Shown: positions 7,973-15,914 of the stretch, piece by piece
Position numbering within the stretch: position 1 is the first letter of the stretch
Layout: the number at the start of each line of letters is the position of its first letter
Source of the DNA: Emticicia sp031378345
GTDB lineage: Bacteria; Bacteroidota; Bacteroidia; Cytophagales; Spirosomataceae
Direction: 5' to 3'
Length of the DNA: 64,000 nucleotides
NCBI GenBank assembly: GCA_031378345.1
Contig: JANNDY010000031.1
Span: 1-64,000 of the forward strand
Notes under the pieces: model-generated
Told to the model about the DNA's origin: nothing
The model's input: only the letters and a program-made list of their open reading frames with translations
The model's database searches: none
Program-made: the position numbers and the translations under genes

Positions 7973-9289
7973 CTAAACCGCCCTTGTTTTTCCAGGCATC
8001 GGAATTTGATAATGCCCATCTTTATCTGGCAAAGTTTTTGGAAGCGTGTCCCAAGTATAAGTATCAGGCATTAAATTAATATCTGAATTTAATGCATCTT
8101 CCCACTTCACTTTTTTGCCAGAATAAGTTGCCATACGCCCCATAATTGCCGTCATGGTACTTTTTGCACCTCTTTCAGCATCATTGATTGGCTTATTATT
8201 CACGATACAATCAAACAACACATCATGCTCAACTTGATATGGATTTATATCTCCTTCGCCTTTGTGTCGCCAAATATTATTACCTTTTAGGTCAAAAATC
8301 TTGCCTTCGGTTGCTTTTCCTTTTGTGCCAATCAAATGTTCCGAAACATCAGAAACCGTTCCTGGTTGGTGGCGACACGAACTCGACAAAATCATACCAT
8401 CTTCATATTTAAACTCTACATAATGATGGTCATAAATCTCACCAAATTTCTTGTCGGTACGAATCTGACGACCGCCCATTCCGACAGCTTCCGTAGGATA
8501 ACCGCCTTTAAACCAATTGATTACGTCAATATTATGAATGTGTTGCTCATTGATATGGTCGCCACAAAGCCACACAAAATAATACCAATTTCGCATTTGA
8601 TATTCCATTTCTGTTTGGTTGGCTTGACGCTCATTTACCCAAACTCCATCATTGTTCCAGTAGCAACGTGCCGCCACAATATCACCAATTACGCCCTCAT
8701 CAATAACTTTTTTGTAAGTTTCAAGATAAGATTTTTGATAATGGCGTTGCAAACCTACTACAACTTTCAAATTCTTCTTTTTAGCTTCTTCTGCCGCAAC
8801 CAAAACTCGACGAATTCCCGGTGCATCGGTAGCCACAGGTTTTTCCATGAAAATATGTTTGCCTTGACGAACAGCTTCCTCAAAATGTATCGGACGGAAA
8901 CCTGGAGGGGTTGTCAAGATAACAACATCTGCCAAAGCAATTGCTTGTTTGTAACCATCAAACCCTGAAAATTTCCTTTCTTCTGGCACATCTACACGGT
9001 CTTTTACACCCTTTTTTCCAGCTTTTTCGGTAGTAAGATTTTGGTAACAAGAGTCAATTCTATCACGAAAAGCATCTGCCATGGCTACTAATTTAACATT
9101 TTGCTTGACCGAAAGTGCTTGCAGGGCAGCACCTGTTCCACGTCCACCACAACCGATGAGGGCAACTTTGAGGGTGTCGTCCACAGAAGAATTTGCATAA
9201 GTTTCGATGGGCAAAGAGGCAATTGAAATGCCCCCGACTGCCGCAGCCGAAGCCTTCACGAAATCACGGCGAGAGAAATTTGAGTTCAT
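7973..9289 (-). CDS. Gfo/Idh/MocA family oxidoreductase with twin-arginine signal
   Basis: This 438-residue NAD(P)-dependent sugar-type oxidoreductase is likely exported folded by the Tat route: the N-terminus has SRRDFVKASAAA. A Rossmann nucleotide-binding motif GCGGRG is at residues 46-51, and the family's EKP motif (HIFMEKPVATD) is at 149-151. The second domain has CGDHINEQHIHNID near residues 238-253, in the region of the catalytic His. Such proteins are common in Bacteroidota beside polysaccharide catabolism genes, but no glycoside hydrolase is adjacent here, so the substrate is unknown. It is transcribed away from the thioredoxin gene at 9451 with 161 bases between. Confidence 0.9.
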   Translation of the reverse strand: MNSNFSRRDFVKASAAAVGGISIASLPIETYANSSVDDTLKVALIGCGGRGTGAALQALSVKQNVKLVAMADAFRDRIDSCYQNLTTEKAGKKGVKDRVDVPEERKFSGFDGYKQAIALADVVILTTPPGFRPIHFEEAVRQGKHIFMEKPVATDAPGIRRVLVAAEEAKKKNLKVVVGLQRHYQKSYLETYKKVIDEGVIGDIVAARCYWNNDGVWVNERQANQTEMEYQMRNWYYFVWLCGDHINEQHIHNIDVINWFKGGYPTEAVGMGGRQIRTDKKFGEIYDHHYVEFKYEDGMILSSSCRHQPGTVSDVSEHLIGTKGKATEGKIFDLKGNNIWRHKGEGDINPYQVEHDVLFDCIVNNKPINDAERGAKSTMTAIMGRMATYSGKKVKWEDALNSDINLMPDTYTWDTLPKTLPDKDGHYQIPMPGKTRAV

Positions 9290-9450
9290 TATATTTAAGG
9301 TTATAATGTTGAAAGATTTTGAAGAACAAATTTATCATAATTCCTGAAATTATTACTATATTTTGATAAAAAAGTATCATTATTTATATAATATTTTGAT
9401 TAATTTTGATAGAAATTAATCAAACCTCATAATTCAACCAAAAAAAATCT

Positions 9451-10602
9451 ATGAAAGCCTTTTTTTTCCTCTTATTGATTTCAATTTGTAGTTTTTCTTA
9501 TGCCCAAACCAAGTTTGTTGCACATCCACAGGCAATTCAGCACCAAGAAACACCTACTTTGGCGATTGGCTCAAAGGCAATTGATTTTAAATTACCAAAT
9601 TATGATGGTAAGTTTTATACGCTCAAAAATTTTGCCGCTGCAAAGGCTTTAGTCATTATTTTTACTTGTACGCACTGCCCAACTGCACAAGCGTATGAGG
9701 AACGCATGATAAAAATTGTGAATGATTATAAAAGCAAAGGTGTGGCAGTTGTGGCTATTTCGCCCAATAGTCCAAATGGGCTTTTGCTAAATGAATTGGG
9801 TTATACCGATTTGAACGACGATTTTGATAATATGAAAATTCGTGCCAAAGACATGAAGTATAATTTCCCTTATTTATATGATGGCGATACTGAAGCAACT
9901 TCAATAAAATATGGGCCTGTGGCTACTCCGCACGCATTTGTGTTTGACAAAGACCGTATTTTACGTTATCAAGGTCGCCTTGATGCTCTCGAAAAACCAA
10001 GTAAAGGTGGCAATTCGGAAGATTTACGCAATGCACTTGACGAAGTTTTGGCAGGAAAAACTGTAACTACACCAACAACAAAAACGTTTGGTTGCTCTAT
10101 CAAATGGGCATGGAAAACCGAATATAATGAAAAAAGCGACAAAGCTTGGAAAGCACGACCAGTTACAATAGAAGAATTGGACACGCAGGGCATCAAATCT
10201 TTAGTAAAAAATGAAGGTTCTGAAAAACTTCGCCTCATCAATGTTTGGGCTACTTGGTGCGGACCTTGTGTGGTAGAATACCCAGATTTCTTGGAGATTC
10301 AGCAAATGTATGGAGCAAGAAACTTTGAATTTGTGTCAGTTTCAGCAGATAAATTAGATAAAAAAGGTGCTGCTCTCAAATTTTTGAAAGACTCACATTC
10401 AGGCGTAAAGAACTATATTTTCAAAGATGAAGATGTTTATAAACTCATCGAAGCCATTGACCCAAAATGGAACGGGGCATTGCCTTACACACTTTTGGTT
10501 GAGCCAAATGGAAAAGTAGTTTATAGCGTTCAAGGCAGCATTGATAATTTAAAACTCAAAAAAGCTATTGTGAACCATCCTTTGATTGGAAGGTATTTTT
10601 GA
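9451..10602 (+). CDS. exported protein with two thioredoxin-like domains (peroxiredoxin-like + TlpA-like)
   Basis: This 383-residue protein has a signal peptide ending SFSYAQ. Domain 1 (about 35-200) is AhpC/TSA-like with the pair C73-T-H-C76 (TCTHCPTA) and the cis-Pro region VATPHAFVFD. Domain 2 (about 235-380) is TlpA/ResA-like with WATWCGPC (Cys270, Cys273) and ALPYTLLVEPNG. Both active-site cysteine pairs are intact, so it is probably a periplasmic thiol-disulfide protein. Fusions of two redoxin folds occur in Bacteroidota. The partner is unknown and no cytochrome-biogenesis gene is next to it. It is probably a single-gene unit, since a hairpin-rich gap follows. Confidence 0.88.
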   Translation: MKAFFFLLLISICSFSYAQTKFVAHPQAIQHQETPTLAIGSKAIDFKLPNYDGKFYTLKNFAAAKALVIIFTCTHCPTAQAYEERMIKIVNDYKSKGVAVVAISPNSPNGLLLNELGYTDLNDDFDNMKIRAKDMKYNFPYLYDGDTEATSIKYGPVATPHAFVFDKDRILRYQGRLDALEKPSKGGNSEDLRNALDEVLAGKTVTTPTTKTFGCSIKWAWKTEYNEKSDKAWKARPVTIEELDTQGIKSLVKNEGSEKLRLINVWATWCGPCVVEYPDFLEIQQMYGARNFEFVSVSADKLDKKGAALKFLKDSHSGVKNYIFKDEDVYKLIEAIDPKWNGALPYTLLVEPNGKVVYSVQGSIDNLKLKKAIVNHPLIGRYF

Positions 10603-10680
10603 GAAAAACAGTGTTTTTAACGTGAGTTCGACGAATAATTTCATAGATAAAAACTGCTTAAATCACTGACTATCAGTTAG

Positions 10681-10714
10681 TTGCCTTACTTTTTTTTGAA
10701 AAAAAGTAACGGCA
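10681..10714. repeat. hairpin with TTGCC / GGCAA ends
   Basis: TTGCC and TTACTTTTTTT on the left pair with AAAAAAAGTAA and GGCAA on the right, with one or two unpaired bases. It has the look of a dispersed hairpin element or a terminator for the thioredoxin gene, whose stop is 79 bases upstream. Confidence 0.5.
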
Positions 10715-10754
10715 ACGGCCGACCGTAAAAAAACACGAATCTTACAATCACCTC

Positions 10755-10814
10755 TTGAGAAATTTGACAAATATATCAAAAAGACTCTTTAATTTTTGGA
10801 GTCAAATTTCTCAA
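10755..10814. repeat. perfect 14-bp inverted repeat with 32-base loop
   Basis: TTGAGAAATTTGAC (10755-10768) and GTCAAATTTCTCAA (10801-10814) are exact reverse complements. The loop is A/T-rich. No gene overlaps it. Confidence 0.7.
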
Positions 10815-10914
10815 ACGGCGTGTAATATTCATTTAAGGTACTTTTATTACTTATTTGCTTACGCTTTTTGAATAATTTACTGTTTTTTATGTCGAATTTA
10901 CGTTGTTTTTATTA

Positions 10915-10961
10915 AAAAAAGAGCAAAGAATGTGTGAAAAAATCATTCTTTGCTCTTTTTT
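10915..10961 (-). terminator. Rho-independent terminator of the DyP-type peroxidase gene
   Basis: An 18-bp perfect stem (AAAAAAGAGCAAAGAATG paired with CATTCTTTGCTCTTTTTT) with an 11-base loop lies two bases beyond the peroxidase stop codon. T-runs on both sides make it able to work in either direction. Confidence 0.9.
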
Positions 10962-10963
10962 AA

Positions 10964-12472
10964 TTAACTCGGCATCACTCCATCAGCCAAATATTTAAGT
11001 GCTTTAAGGCTTGGCAAAAGACAATATGCAGTGCCACGAGTTTGAATAAACAAAGGCAAAGGATTGATATTTAATGAGGTCACTGGCGTATTTTCGAGGG
11101 GAATTGTATAAGAATTTACTACTCCAGGATAATTTTTAGCATTTGTAGTGGAAGGTCTATTACCTAATAAAGCATCTTGTGGAGGTTTAGTTACTGAATA
11201 TTCTTGCGATGGACTAAAGTTATTATAATTCATCCAGCCATACAATTTTTCAAATTGCCCTGCAATACTTCCACAGAGAAATAAGCCTACTAAACCTCTA
11301 TCAACATTGTCATTTGTTCCTGCCACCAATTCTGGTCCATACGCAACTCCTCTGCGAATGATTCTTGGAGGACCAAAAGTACCTTCGCCTTGCTGAATTG
11401 TAAGCGTTTGATCCCTCGGATTTGCCACTCTTGTATGTGCCGAAAATGGACATTTCGAACTACTATCCACATATTGATTTGGACTTGGCACGCCAGCCGT
11501 GGCATAAACAAAATCTTCACCATCGGCTGTTGCAGGGTCTGGGTTGTCAGGACTAAGCATTAATGGAGATCCGTTTCTCCAACGACCGACCAATTTTGCC
11601 GCAAACCATTCTTCCAATTCAGCTTGATTTTTTCCAAGAAAAGCTAAAGTTGCAGCATTTGAAGTAGCTTGGGCAGTCAAAAAGCTATTAAAAGCAGCAA
11701 CATCTTGGTATAAAACTCTAAAAGCATCATAACAACCATCAAGAGCAAATTCGGCTTCTAAGCTCGGTTTATTTGGATTTATGGCAGTTGGGCCGGGGTA
11801 AATAATAGAATATTTTGGATACCCAATCAAAAAATTATCTAAATCTTCTTGGTTTTGAGTACCATCATCAGGGAAAGCCAATGATGGTTCAGAAATACCA
11901 TCTGTATAACCAAAATGGATTTTGGCAGCATTATTATCAATAATTGATTGATACAAACGTCCATCTCCCTCATTCAATGGAAAAAGTTCGGTTAGCCCAT
12001 TTGTTATGGCAGAAGTTGTAATAGTTGAAATAATTTGCCCTAAATCATTGTCAGACAAGGCGTAGGCGTGAATCACACAATGAACATCAGTATTTGCAAA
12101 GTTCTGATTCCACCACATCGAGGGTGCACTTTCATCAAAATCTCCCAATGACTGTTGCGAACCTTGCGACCATGGACCTTGCTGAAATTCGGCAGGAAAT
12201 GTGCTATTTTGCATAGCCGCCACACCTAATATTTGTAAACCACCAAAGGTGATTCCAATGTTTAGCATTGATACAGGCTTATTATCTCCCCAGTCAACGG
12301 CTGACTGCACTTTTGGATATAAATCAGTGAAAAAAGCCTGAGTATTAAGTACGGTTGGAGTTACTTTAAAACTAAACATCAAATGACAAGAAAATGGGTG
12401 AGTATATCCTCGAATGATTAATCCTTGAATATTTGAACTATCAGGGGTTGCGTTAGTTGAAGTCATTTTCAT
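10964..12472 (-). CDS. DyP-type heme peroxidase
   Basis: This is a 502-residue dye-decolorizing-type peroxidase, which uses H2O2 to oxidise bulky substrates at a heme. The diagnostic GxxDG motif is GYTDG (residues 188-192, acid Asp191). CPFSAHTRVANPR (341-353) carries the proximal heme-ligand candidate His346, and IIRRGVAYGPE (371-381) the distal Arg. FLIGYPKYS and LDGCYDAFRVLYQDV also match the long (fungal-like) DyP branch, as does the length. There is no signal peptide, so it is probably cytoplasmic. It stands alone between two terminators, but the two genes upstream on the same strand (12555 and 13051) encode small proteins with a motif that reminds me of a DyP-associated domain, so a functional link is inferred. 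The natural substrate is unknown. Confidence 0.85.
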   Translation of the reverse strand: MKMTSTNATPDSSNIQGLIIRGYTHPFSCHLMFSFKVTPTVLNTQAFFTDLYPKVQSAVDWGDNKPVSMLNIGITFGGLQILGVAAMQNSTFPAEFQQGPWSQGSQQSLGDFDESAPSMWWNQNFANTDVHCVIHAYALSDNDLGQIISTITTSAITNGLTELFPLNEGDGRLYQSIIDNNAAKIHFGYTDGISEPSLAFPDDGTQNQEDLDNFLIGYPKYSIIYPGPTAINPNKPSLEAEFALDGCYDAFRVLYQDVAAFNSFLTAQATSNAATLAFLGKNQAELEEWFAAKLVGRWRNGSPLMLSPDNPDPATADGEDFVYATAGVPSPNQYVDSSSKCPFSAHTRVANPRDQTLTIQQGEGTFGPPRIIRRGVAYGPELVAGTNDNVDRGLVGLFLCGSIAGQFEKLYGWMNYNNFSPSQEYSVTKPPQDALLGNRPSTTNAKNYPGVVNSYTIPLENTPVTSLNINPLPLFIQTRGTAYCLLPSLKALKYLADGVMPS

Positions 12473-12506
12473 TATTTTTTAAAATTTTTCTTTTGGAAAT
12501 AATTAA

Positions 12507-12546
12507 AAAAAACTGGTAGTTTCTGTCAAAAATCTACCAGTTTTTT
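12507..12546 (-). terminator. Rho-independent terminator after the 12555-12983 gene
   Basis: A 13-bp perfect stem, AAAAAACTGGTAG paired with CTACCAGTTTTTT, has a 14-base loop and lies nine bases after the stop of the small gene. It separates that gene from the peroxidase gene in transcription. Confidence 0.88.
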
Positions 12547-12554
12547 ATGAACAA

Positions 12555-12983
12555 TCAACCTGCATTATAAGCCAAAATCTGTAAAACGGTATCATTATAT
12601 GCACCATACAAATCAGCTGGCTGACTTAGGTTATTGCTATTGATAAAGTTTTCAAAAGCATTCAAGGTCAAAATCGGTAAGTGTGGAGGATTGAGTGCAA
12701 TTGCAGCAATTGCATTTAATAATTCCTTAAATCCAAGTCCAGAAGTCCAAAAAGTATTGAGGTAGGGGTTCATTGCACCGTCAAAAACCGTTACCAGAGT
12801 AATAGCATTTGTACCACCACCTGTTGGATTTGGAATCAATATCAATCGGGCATAATGCACCATCTGAATTTCGGATAAAATTGGACTTACAATAGACTGA
12901 AAATCAGTATAAAGTTTTTGTGCAGCTAATTGCGAAACTTCATTTTGCTTGATAGGAATATAGAGAGTAAGAGGAGTTGCCAT
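12555..12983 (-). CDS. small paralog B of unknown function, HxAR / FDG motif
   Basis: This 142-residue protein has no signal peptide or membrane helix. It is a tandem paralog of the next gene (13051-13485): both start MATPL-LY-PIKQ and share VH[YF]AR, TFDGAMNPYL-TFW, LNAFENF/LNGFENF, NLSQP-DLY and end ILAYNAG/VLAYNAG. The core (M-VHYAR...LVTVFDGAMNPYL) resembles the HFAR...TnFDG...YL segment found in some DyP-related and lipid-oxidase-associated proteins; this is from memory of motifs and not searched. A ferredoxin-like barrel fold and a role with the neighbouring peroxidase are inferences. It has its own terminator and a leader shared with its paralog. Confidence 0.7.
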   Translation of the reverse strand: MATPLTLYIPIKQNEVSQLAAQKLYTDFQSIVSPILSEIQMVHYARLILIPNPTGGGTNAITLVTVFDGAMNPYLNTFWTSGLGFKELLNAIAAIALNPPHLPILTLNAFENFINSNNLSQPADLYGAYNDTVLQILAYNAG

Positions 12984-13050
12984 TTTTTTGATTTTTTTAT
13001 AGTTTTCAGCTTACTCTATTAAGGCTTTTCAGCTTCCGCCTTTGTAAAAA
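12984..13050 (-). promoter_or_regulatory. leader duplicated upstream of both small paralogs (copy B)
   Basis: On the + strand it reads TAGTTTTCAGCTTACTCTAT, then TAAGGCTTTTCAGC and CCGCCTTTG. The same string with few changes precedes the paralog at 13486-13550. AAGGC and GCCTT can pair. Either this is a conserved regulatory leader or the tandem duplication included the upstream region. Confidence 0.55.
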
Positions 13051-13485
13051 TCACCCAGCATTATAAGCTAAAACTTGAGGAACAGTGTCGCTATACGATT
13101 CATAAAGGTCAGATGGCTGACTGAGATTATTGCCATTTACAAAGTTTTCAAAACCATTTAATGTAGTAATAGGCATTTCGGCAGGTGGAGTCAATGCAAT
13201 TCCTGCAATTTCATTAATAATTGTGTACAAACCATCACCATTTGTCCAAAAAGTGCTAAGATAGGGGTTCATTGCACCATCAAAAGTGGTTATTAAAAGA
13301 ATTGAGTTAATTCCAGTTCCAGCTTGAAGGTTTGGAATCAACACAAAACGAGCAAAATGCACCATATCAATTGTGGTCAAAATTGGTGTAATTAATGCCA
13401 CAAAGTTAGCGTATAGGGTTTGTGCCGTACTTTGTGAGGTACTATCTTGCTTGATAGGTACATAAAGAGAAAGTGGAGTTGCCAT
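13051..13485 (-). CDS. small paralog A of unknown function, HxAR / FDG motif
   Basis: This 144-residue cytoplasmic protein shares roughly half its residues with the protein at 12555-12983, in the same order. Motifs are MVHFARFVLIPN (about 41-52), LLITTFDGAMNPYLSTFW (about 62-79), TLNGFENFVNGNNLSQPSDLY and a C-terminal LAYNAG. The gap to its paralog is only 67 bases and has a similar leader, so the pair arose by tandem duplication. See the paralog for the possible connection with DyP-type peroxidases. No known enzyme residues can be pointed out. Confidence 0.7.
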   Translation of the reverse strand: MATPLSLYVPIKQDSTSQSTAQTLYANFVALITPILTTIDMVHFARFVLIPNLQAGTGINSILLITTFDGAMNPYLSTFWTNGDGLYTIINEIAGIALTPPAEMPITTLNGFENFVNGNNLSQPSDLYESYSDTVPQVLAYNAG

Positions 13486-13550
13486 AATTTTTCTTTTAAA
13501 TAGTTTTCAGCATACTCTATTGAAGGCTTTTCTGCATACGCCTTTTTGTG
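13486..13550 (-). promoter_or_regulatory. leader duplicated upstream of both small paralogs (copy A)
   Basis: It contains TAGTTTTCAGCATACTCTAT, TGAAGGCTTTTCTGC and ACGCCTTTT, matching copy B at 12984-13050 almost base for base. The conserved AAGGC...GCCTT pair could form a small stem about 30-50 bases before the start codon. Confidence 0.55.
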
Positions 13551-13608
13551 TCAAAAAATATAGTTTTGATTTCTACAAAGGTTGCAGAATTAAAAAGATT
13601 TAATAAGC

Positions 13609-13644
13609 GTAAAAATACCTGTTTATGAAAACAAGTATTTTTAC
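13609..13644. promoter_or_regulatory. interrupted palindrome between divergent genes
   Basis: GTAAAAATAC (13609-13618) and GTATTTTTAC (13635-13644) are exact reverse complements. Inside them TGTTT and AAACA pair again. The element lies 124 bases upstream of the minus-strand small gene and 58 bases upstream of the plus-strand regulator gene. It could be an operator, or a hairpin at a transcript end. Confidence 0.45.
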
Positions 13645-13702
13645 TATGAATTAGATTTAAAAACAAAATTTTGAGCATATTTGCAAAAAAAACAAGAAAA
13701 AA

Positions 13703-14149
13703 TTGAATTTACTAACAAGAAATAAAGACACCATTTTGTATGGCATTTCGTTGGCAATTTTATTGTTTTTACTGAAATGGCTGGAACTTCGATTTGTCAT
13801 TATTAGCCATGCTTTTGAAATTTATATTGGGGCAATTGCACTACTTTTTACGGTTCTCGGAATCTGGCTTGCACAGAAACTTACAAAGCCAAAAACTGAA
13901 ACATTTTTTGTAGAAAAAAAAGCTTTTATTCTGAATGAAAACGAATTGAAAAAACTCGAAATTAGTAAGCGAGAAATGGACGTTTTACAATTAATGGCGG
14001 AAGGTTTGAGCAACCAAGAAATAGCCGAAAAATTATTCGTTTCATTGAATACCATCAAAACACATACATCAAATCTATTTGAAAAATTGGACGTAAAACG
14101 CCGCACTCAGGCTATCGAAAAGGCAAAAAGGTTGAGCTTAATTGCTTGA
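13703..14149 (+). CDS. membrane-anchored LuxR-type transcriptional regulator
   Basis: This 148-residue protein has two N-terminal membrane helices (about 13-28 and 34-58) and a C-terminal LuxR/NarL helix-turn-helix (about 86-145): ISKREMDVLQLMAEGLSNQEIAEKLF then VSLNTIKTHTSNLFEKLDV. There is no receiver domain. The only fitting start is TTG at 13703; no ATG precedes the membrane helices in this frame. In Bacteroidota this architecture is often found directly before a DUF4199 gene, as here (14261), suggesting a joint membrane function. The signal sensed and the target genes are unknown. Confidence 0.82.
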   Translation: MNLLTRNKDTILYGISLAILLFLLKWLELRFVIISHAFEIYIGAIALLFTVLGIWLAQKLTKPKTETFFVEKKAFILNENELKKLEISKREMDVLQLMAEGLSNQEIAEKLFVSLNTIKTHTSNLFEKLDVKRRTQAIEKAKRLSLIA

Positions 14150-14260
14150 AAAACTCATCCTTTAGCATGAAAATAAGCATTTTCACAAAAATCACTCAAA
14201 AGTATGAATGACAATTATGTTAAAAAACCCAAATTTGCAACCTAATCAAATCTTAAAAAA

Positions 14261-14773
14261 ATGAAAAAAATTGTGCTTGTTTATGGAGCGATTGCGGGGA
14301 TTATCGTTTCTACATTTATGGTTGGTTCGATAGCTGTTTGCTATAAAAGCCAAAACTTTGACGGCAATATATGGGTAGGTTATGCCTCCATGATTCTTGC
14401 TTTTTCGCTTACTTTTGTAGGCATAAAAAACTTTCGTGATAAACAAAATGAAGGTATTATCTCCTTCGGAAAAGCCTTCAAAATTGGACTTTATATAACG
14501 CTCATTGCCTCCACAATTTATGTGCTTACTTGGATGATTGACTACTATTTTTTTATTCCTGATTTCATGGAAAAATTTACAAGCCAAGCCATTGAAAAAG
14601 CAAGAGCAAGTGGAGCAACTGCCTCAGAAATAAGTTCAAAAACTGCTGAATTTGCAGAGTATAATGAAATGTATAAAACTCCGATTGGTGTAATGCTTCT
14701 GACTTATATGGAAATTTTGCCTGTTGGGCTTTTGGTTTCGCTTATCAGTGCTTTGATTTTGAAGAAGAAATAA
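14261..14773 (+). CDS. DUF4199 family membrane protein
   Basis: This 170-residue integral membrane protein has about four helices (roughly 7-27, 37-55, 78-98, 145-165). It has the DUF4199 look: GKAFKIGLYITLIASTIYVLTWMI, and a C-terminal helix preceded by YKTPIGVMLLTYMEILPVGLLVSL. It follows the membrane LuxR regulator by 111 bases, a gene pair repeated across Bacteroidota. Function is unknown. A strong hairpin follows the stop. Confidence 0.8.
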   Translation: MKKIVLVYGAIAGIIVSTFMVGSIAVCYKSQNFDGNIWVGYASMILAFSLTFVGIKNFRDKQNEGIISFGKAFKIGLYITLIASTIYVLTWMIDYYFFIPDFMEKFTSQAIEKARASGATASEISSKTAEFAEYNEMYKTPIGVMLLTYMEILPVGLLVSLISALILKKK

Positions 14774-14786
14774 GGTACAAAGTTAG

Positions 14787-14830
14787 AAAGGCACAGAGAT
14801 TATCATTTGTTTATGACTCTCTGTGCCTTT
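14787..14830. terminator. bidirectional terminator between convergent genes
   Basis: A 13-bp perfect stem, AAAGGCACAGAGA with TCTCTGTGCCTTT, has an 18-base loop. It lies 13 bases after the DUF4199 stop and 21 bases beyond the stop of the opposing gene. T-runs are short, so strength is uncertain. Confidence 0.7.
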
Positions 14831-14851
14831 GAACATATCTGCCTAAAATAA

Positions 14852-15823
14852 TCAAGGAATATCTTTTGGAGGGCGGGCAAAATAGGCTTCAATTGCCTCT
14901 TTTGAAGGTTGTTTTACAGGTCGTATTACTCTAAAACCTAAAAATGGAGCATCAGTCAGCCACCAATCTGACTTCGGAATTTGAGGGTCTCGTTGTTTCA
15001 AATCAGGTGTTGAAGTTCGGCGAGAAGCACTACGCAATTTATCAATATCATCGTCCCAATGTCCACCACGAATCACATGCGGATAATGGTCTTTTGGTTC
15101 AATATAAGGGTTGTTACTTGCTTCGGGTTTACCATAAAAATCTGCAACATATAGGTCAGAAGTCCATTCAGCGACATTTCCGTACATATCATACAATCCC
15201 CAAGCGTTGGGTTTTAGTTGCCCAACTTTTCTATATGCTCCATCAGAATTCTCAAAATACCATGCAAATTCTTTTATTTTTGAAGCATCATCACCAAAAT
15301 AAAAGGTTGTTTTAGAGCCAGCACGTGCAGCATATTCCCATTCTGCTTCGGTCGGAAGTCGGTAAAAATTTCCAGTTTTTGCATAAAGCCATTTACAAAA
15401 AGCCCTTGCCGCAAATTGTGTTACATTACACAAAGGAAAACCACTTTCTTTGCCTTGTCCAAATGACATTTCGACATAAGGCTGCGTCGGACGAGCCACA
15501 ATACTTACCCGATTGACAACTTCGGGCGTATTTTTTTCGTCTTTAATTTCTAATTCTTTATTAAAATACGCTTCGTACAATTCCCAAGTAGTTTCATATT
15601 TTGCCATCCAAAAAGCGTCAATTTTTACTTTGTGCTGCGGGCCTTCTTCGGGTTTTCTATCCTTTTCATTTTCGGCACTTCCCATCAAAAATTCACCTGC
15701 TGGAATGGGTTGCATTTCTATGCCATGCTGTAATCCTGGAATTTGCTCGGTATATGGTTTAAAATCGTCATTGCGAAAAGCTGCAAATGTAAAGAATAGA
15801 AGAACAATAAGAGTTTTTTTCAC
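14852..15823 (-). CDS. formylglycine-generating-enzyme-like (SUMF1) exported protein
   Basis: This 323-residue protein has a signal peptide (MKKTLIVLLFFTFAAF). The SUMF1/FGE fold is shown in order by EMQPIPAGEFLMGS, KIDAFWMAKYETTWELYEAY, RLPTEAEWEYAARAG, YDMYGNVAEWTSDLY, VIRGGHWDD and LGFRVIRP. True sulfatase-activating enzymes carry a Cys pair near the C-terminus, which I do not see here, and no sulfatase gene is near. It is more likely one of the many Bacteroidota SUMF1-fold proteins with a binding or gliding-associated role. The gene is monocistronic, with a shared terminator downstream. Confidence 0.88.
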   Translation of the reverse strand: MKKTLIVLLFFTFAAFRNDDFKPYTEQIPGLQHGIEMQPIPAGEFLMGSAENEKDRKPEEGPQHKVKIDAFWMAKYETTWELYEAYFNKELEIKDEKNTPEVVNRVSIVARPTQPYVEMSFGQGKESGFPLCNVTQFAARAFCKWLYAKTGNFYRLPTEAEWEYAARAGSKTTFYFGDDASKIKEFAWYFENSDGAYRKVGQLKPNAWGLYDMYGNVAEWTSDLYVADFYGKPEASNNPYIEPKDHYPHVIRGGHWDDDIDKLRSASRRTSTPDLKQRDPQIPKSDWWLTDAPFLGFRVIRPVKQPSKEAIEAYFARPPKDIP

Positions 15824-15914
15824 TGAAATTGAGTTTTTTTCACAAATATAGATAGCTTTTATAGTGATTTGAAAAAACTCAATAAAAAAAAACGAAAATG
15901 CTTGAAGTCGAATA

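Larger units (their letters stand above)
10603..10963. other. hairpin-rich noncoding gap
   Basis: This 361-base gap between convergent genes has no ORF with coding character. It contains three separate inverted repeats (10681-10714, 10755-10814, 10915-10961). The last is a clear terminator of the peroxidase gene. The other two could be transcript ends, a small RNA or repeat remnants. Confidence 0.6.

Noticed and set aside
8336..8968. 210-codon plus-strand frame opposite the Gfo/Idh/MocA gene
   Set aside because: It lies wholly antisense to a well-supported gene, and its product is rich in residues expected from reverse reading (Ile, Asn, His, Phe) without motifs.
14852..15823. True sulfatase-activating enzyme
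   Set aside because: The C-terminal catalytic Cys pair of FGE is not visible and no sulfatase gene is in the window.
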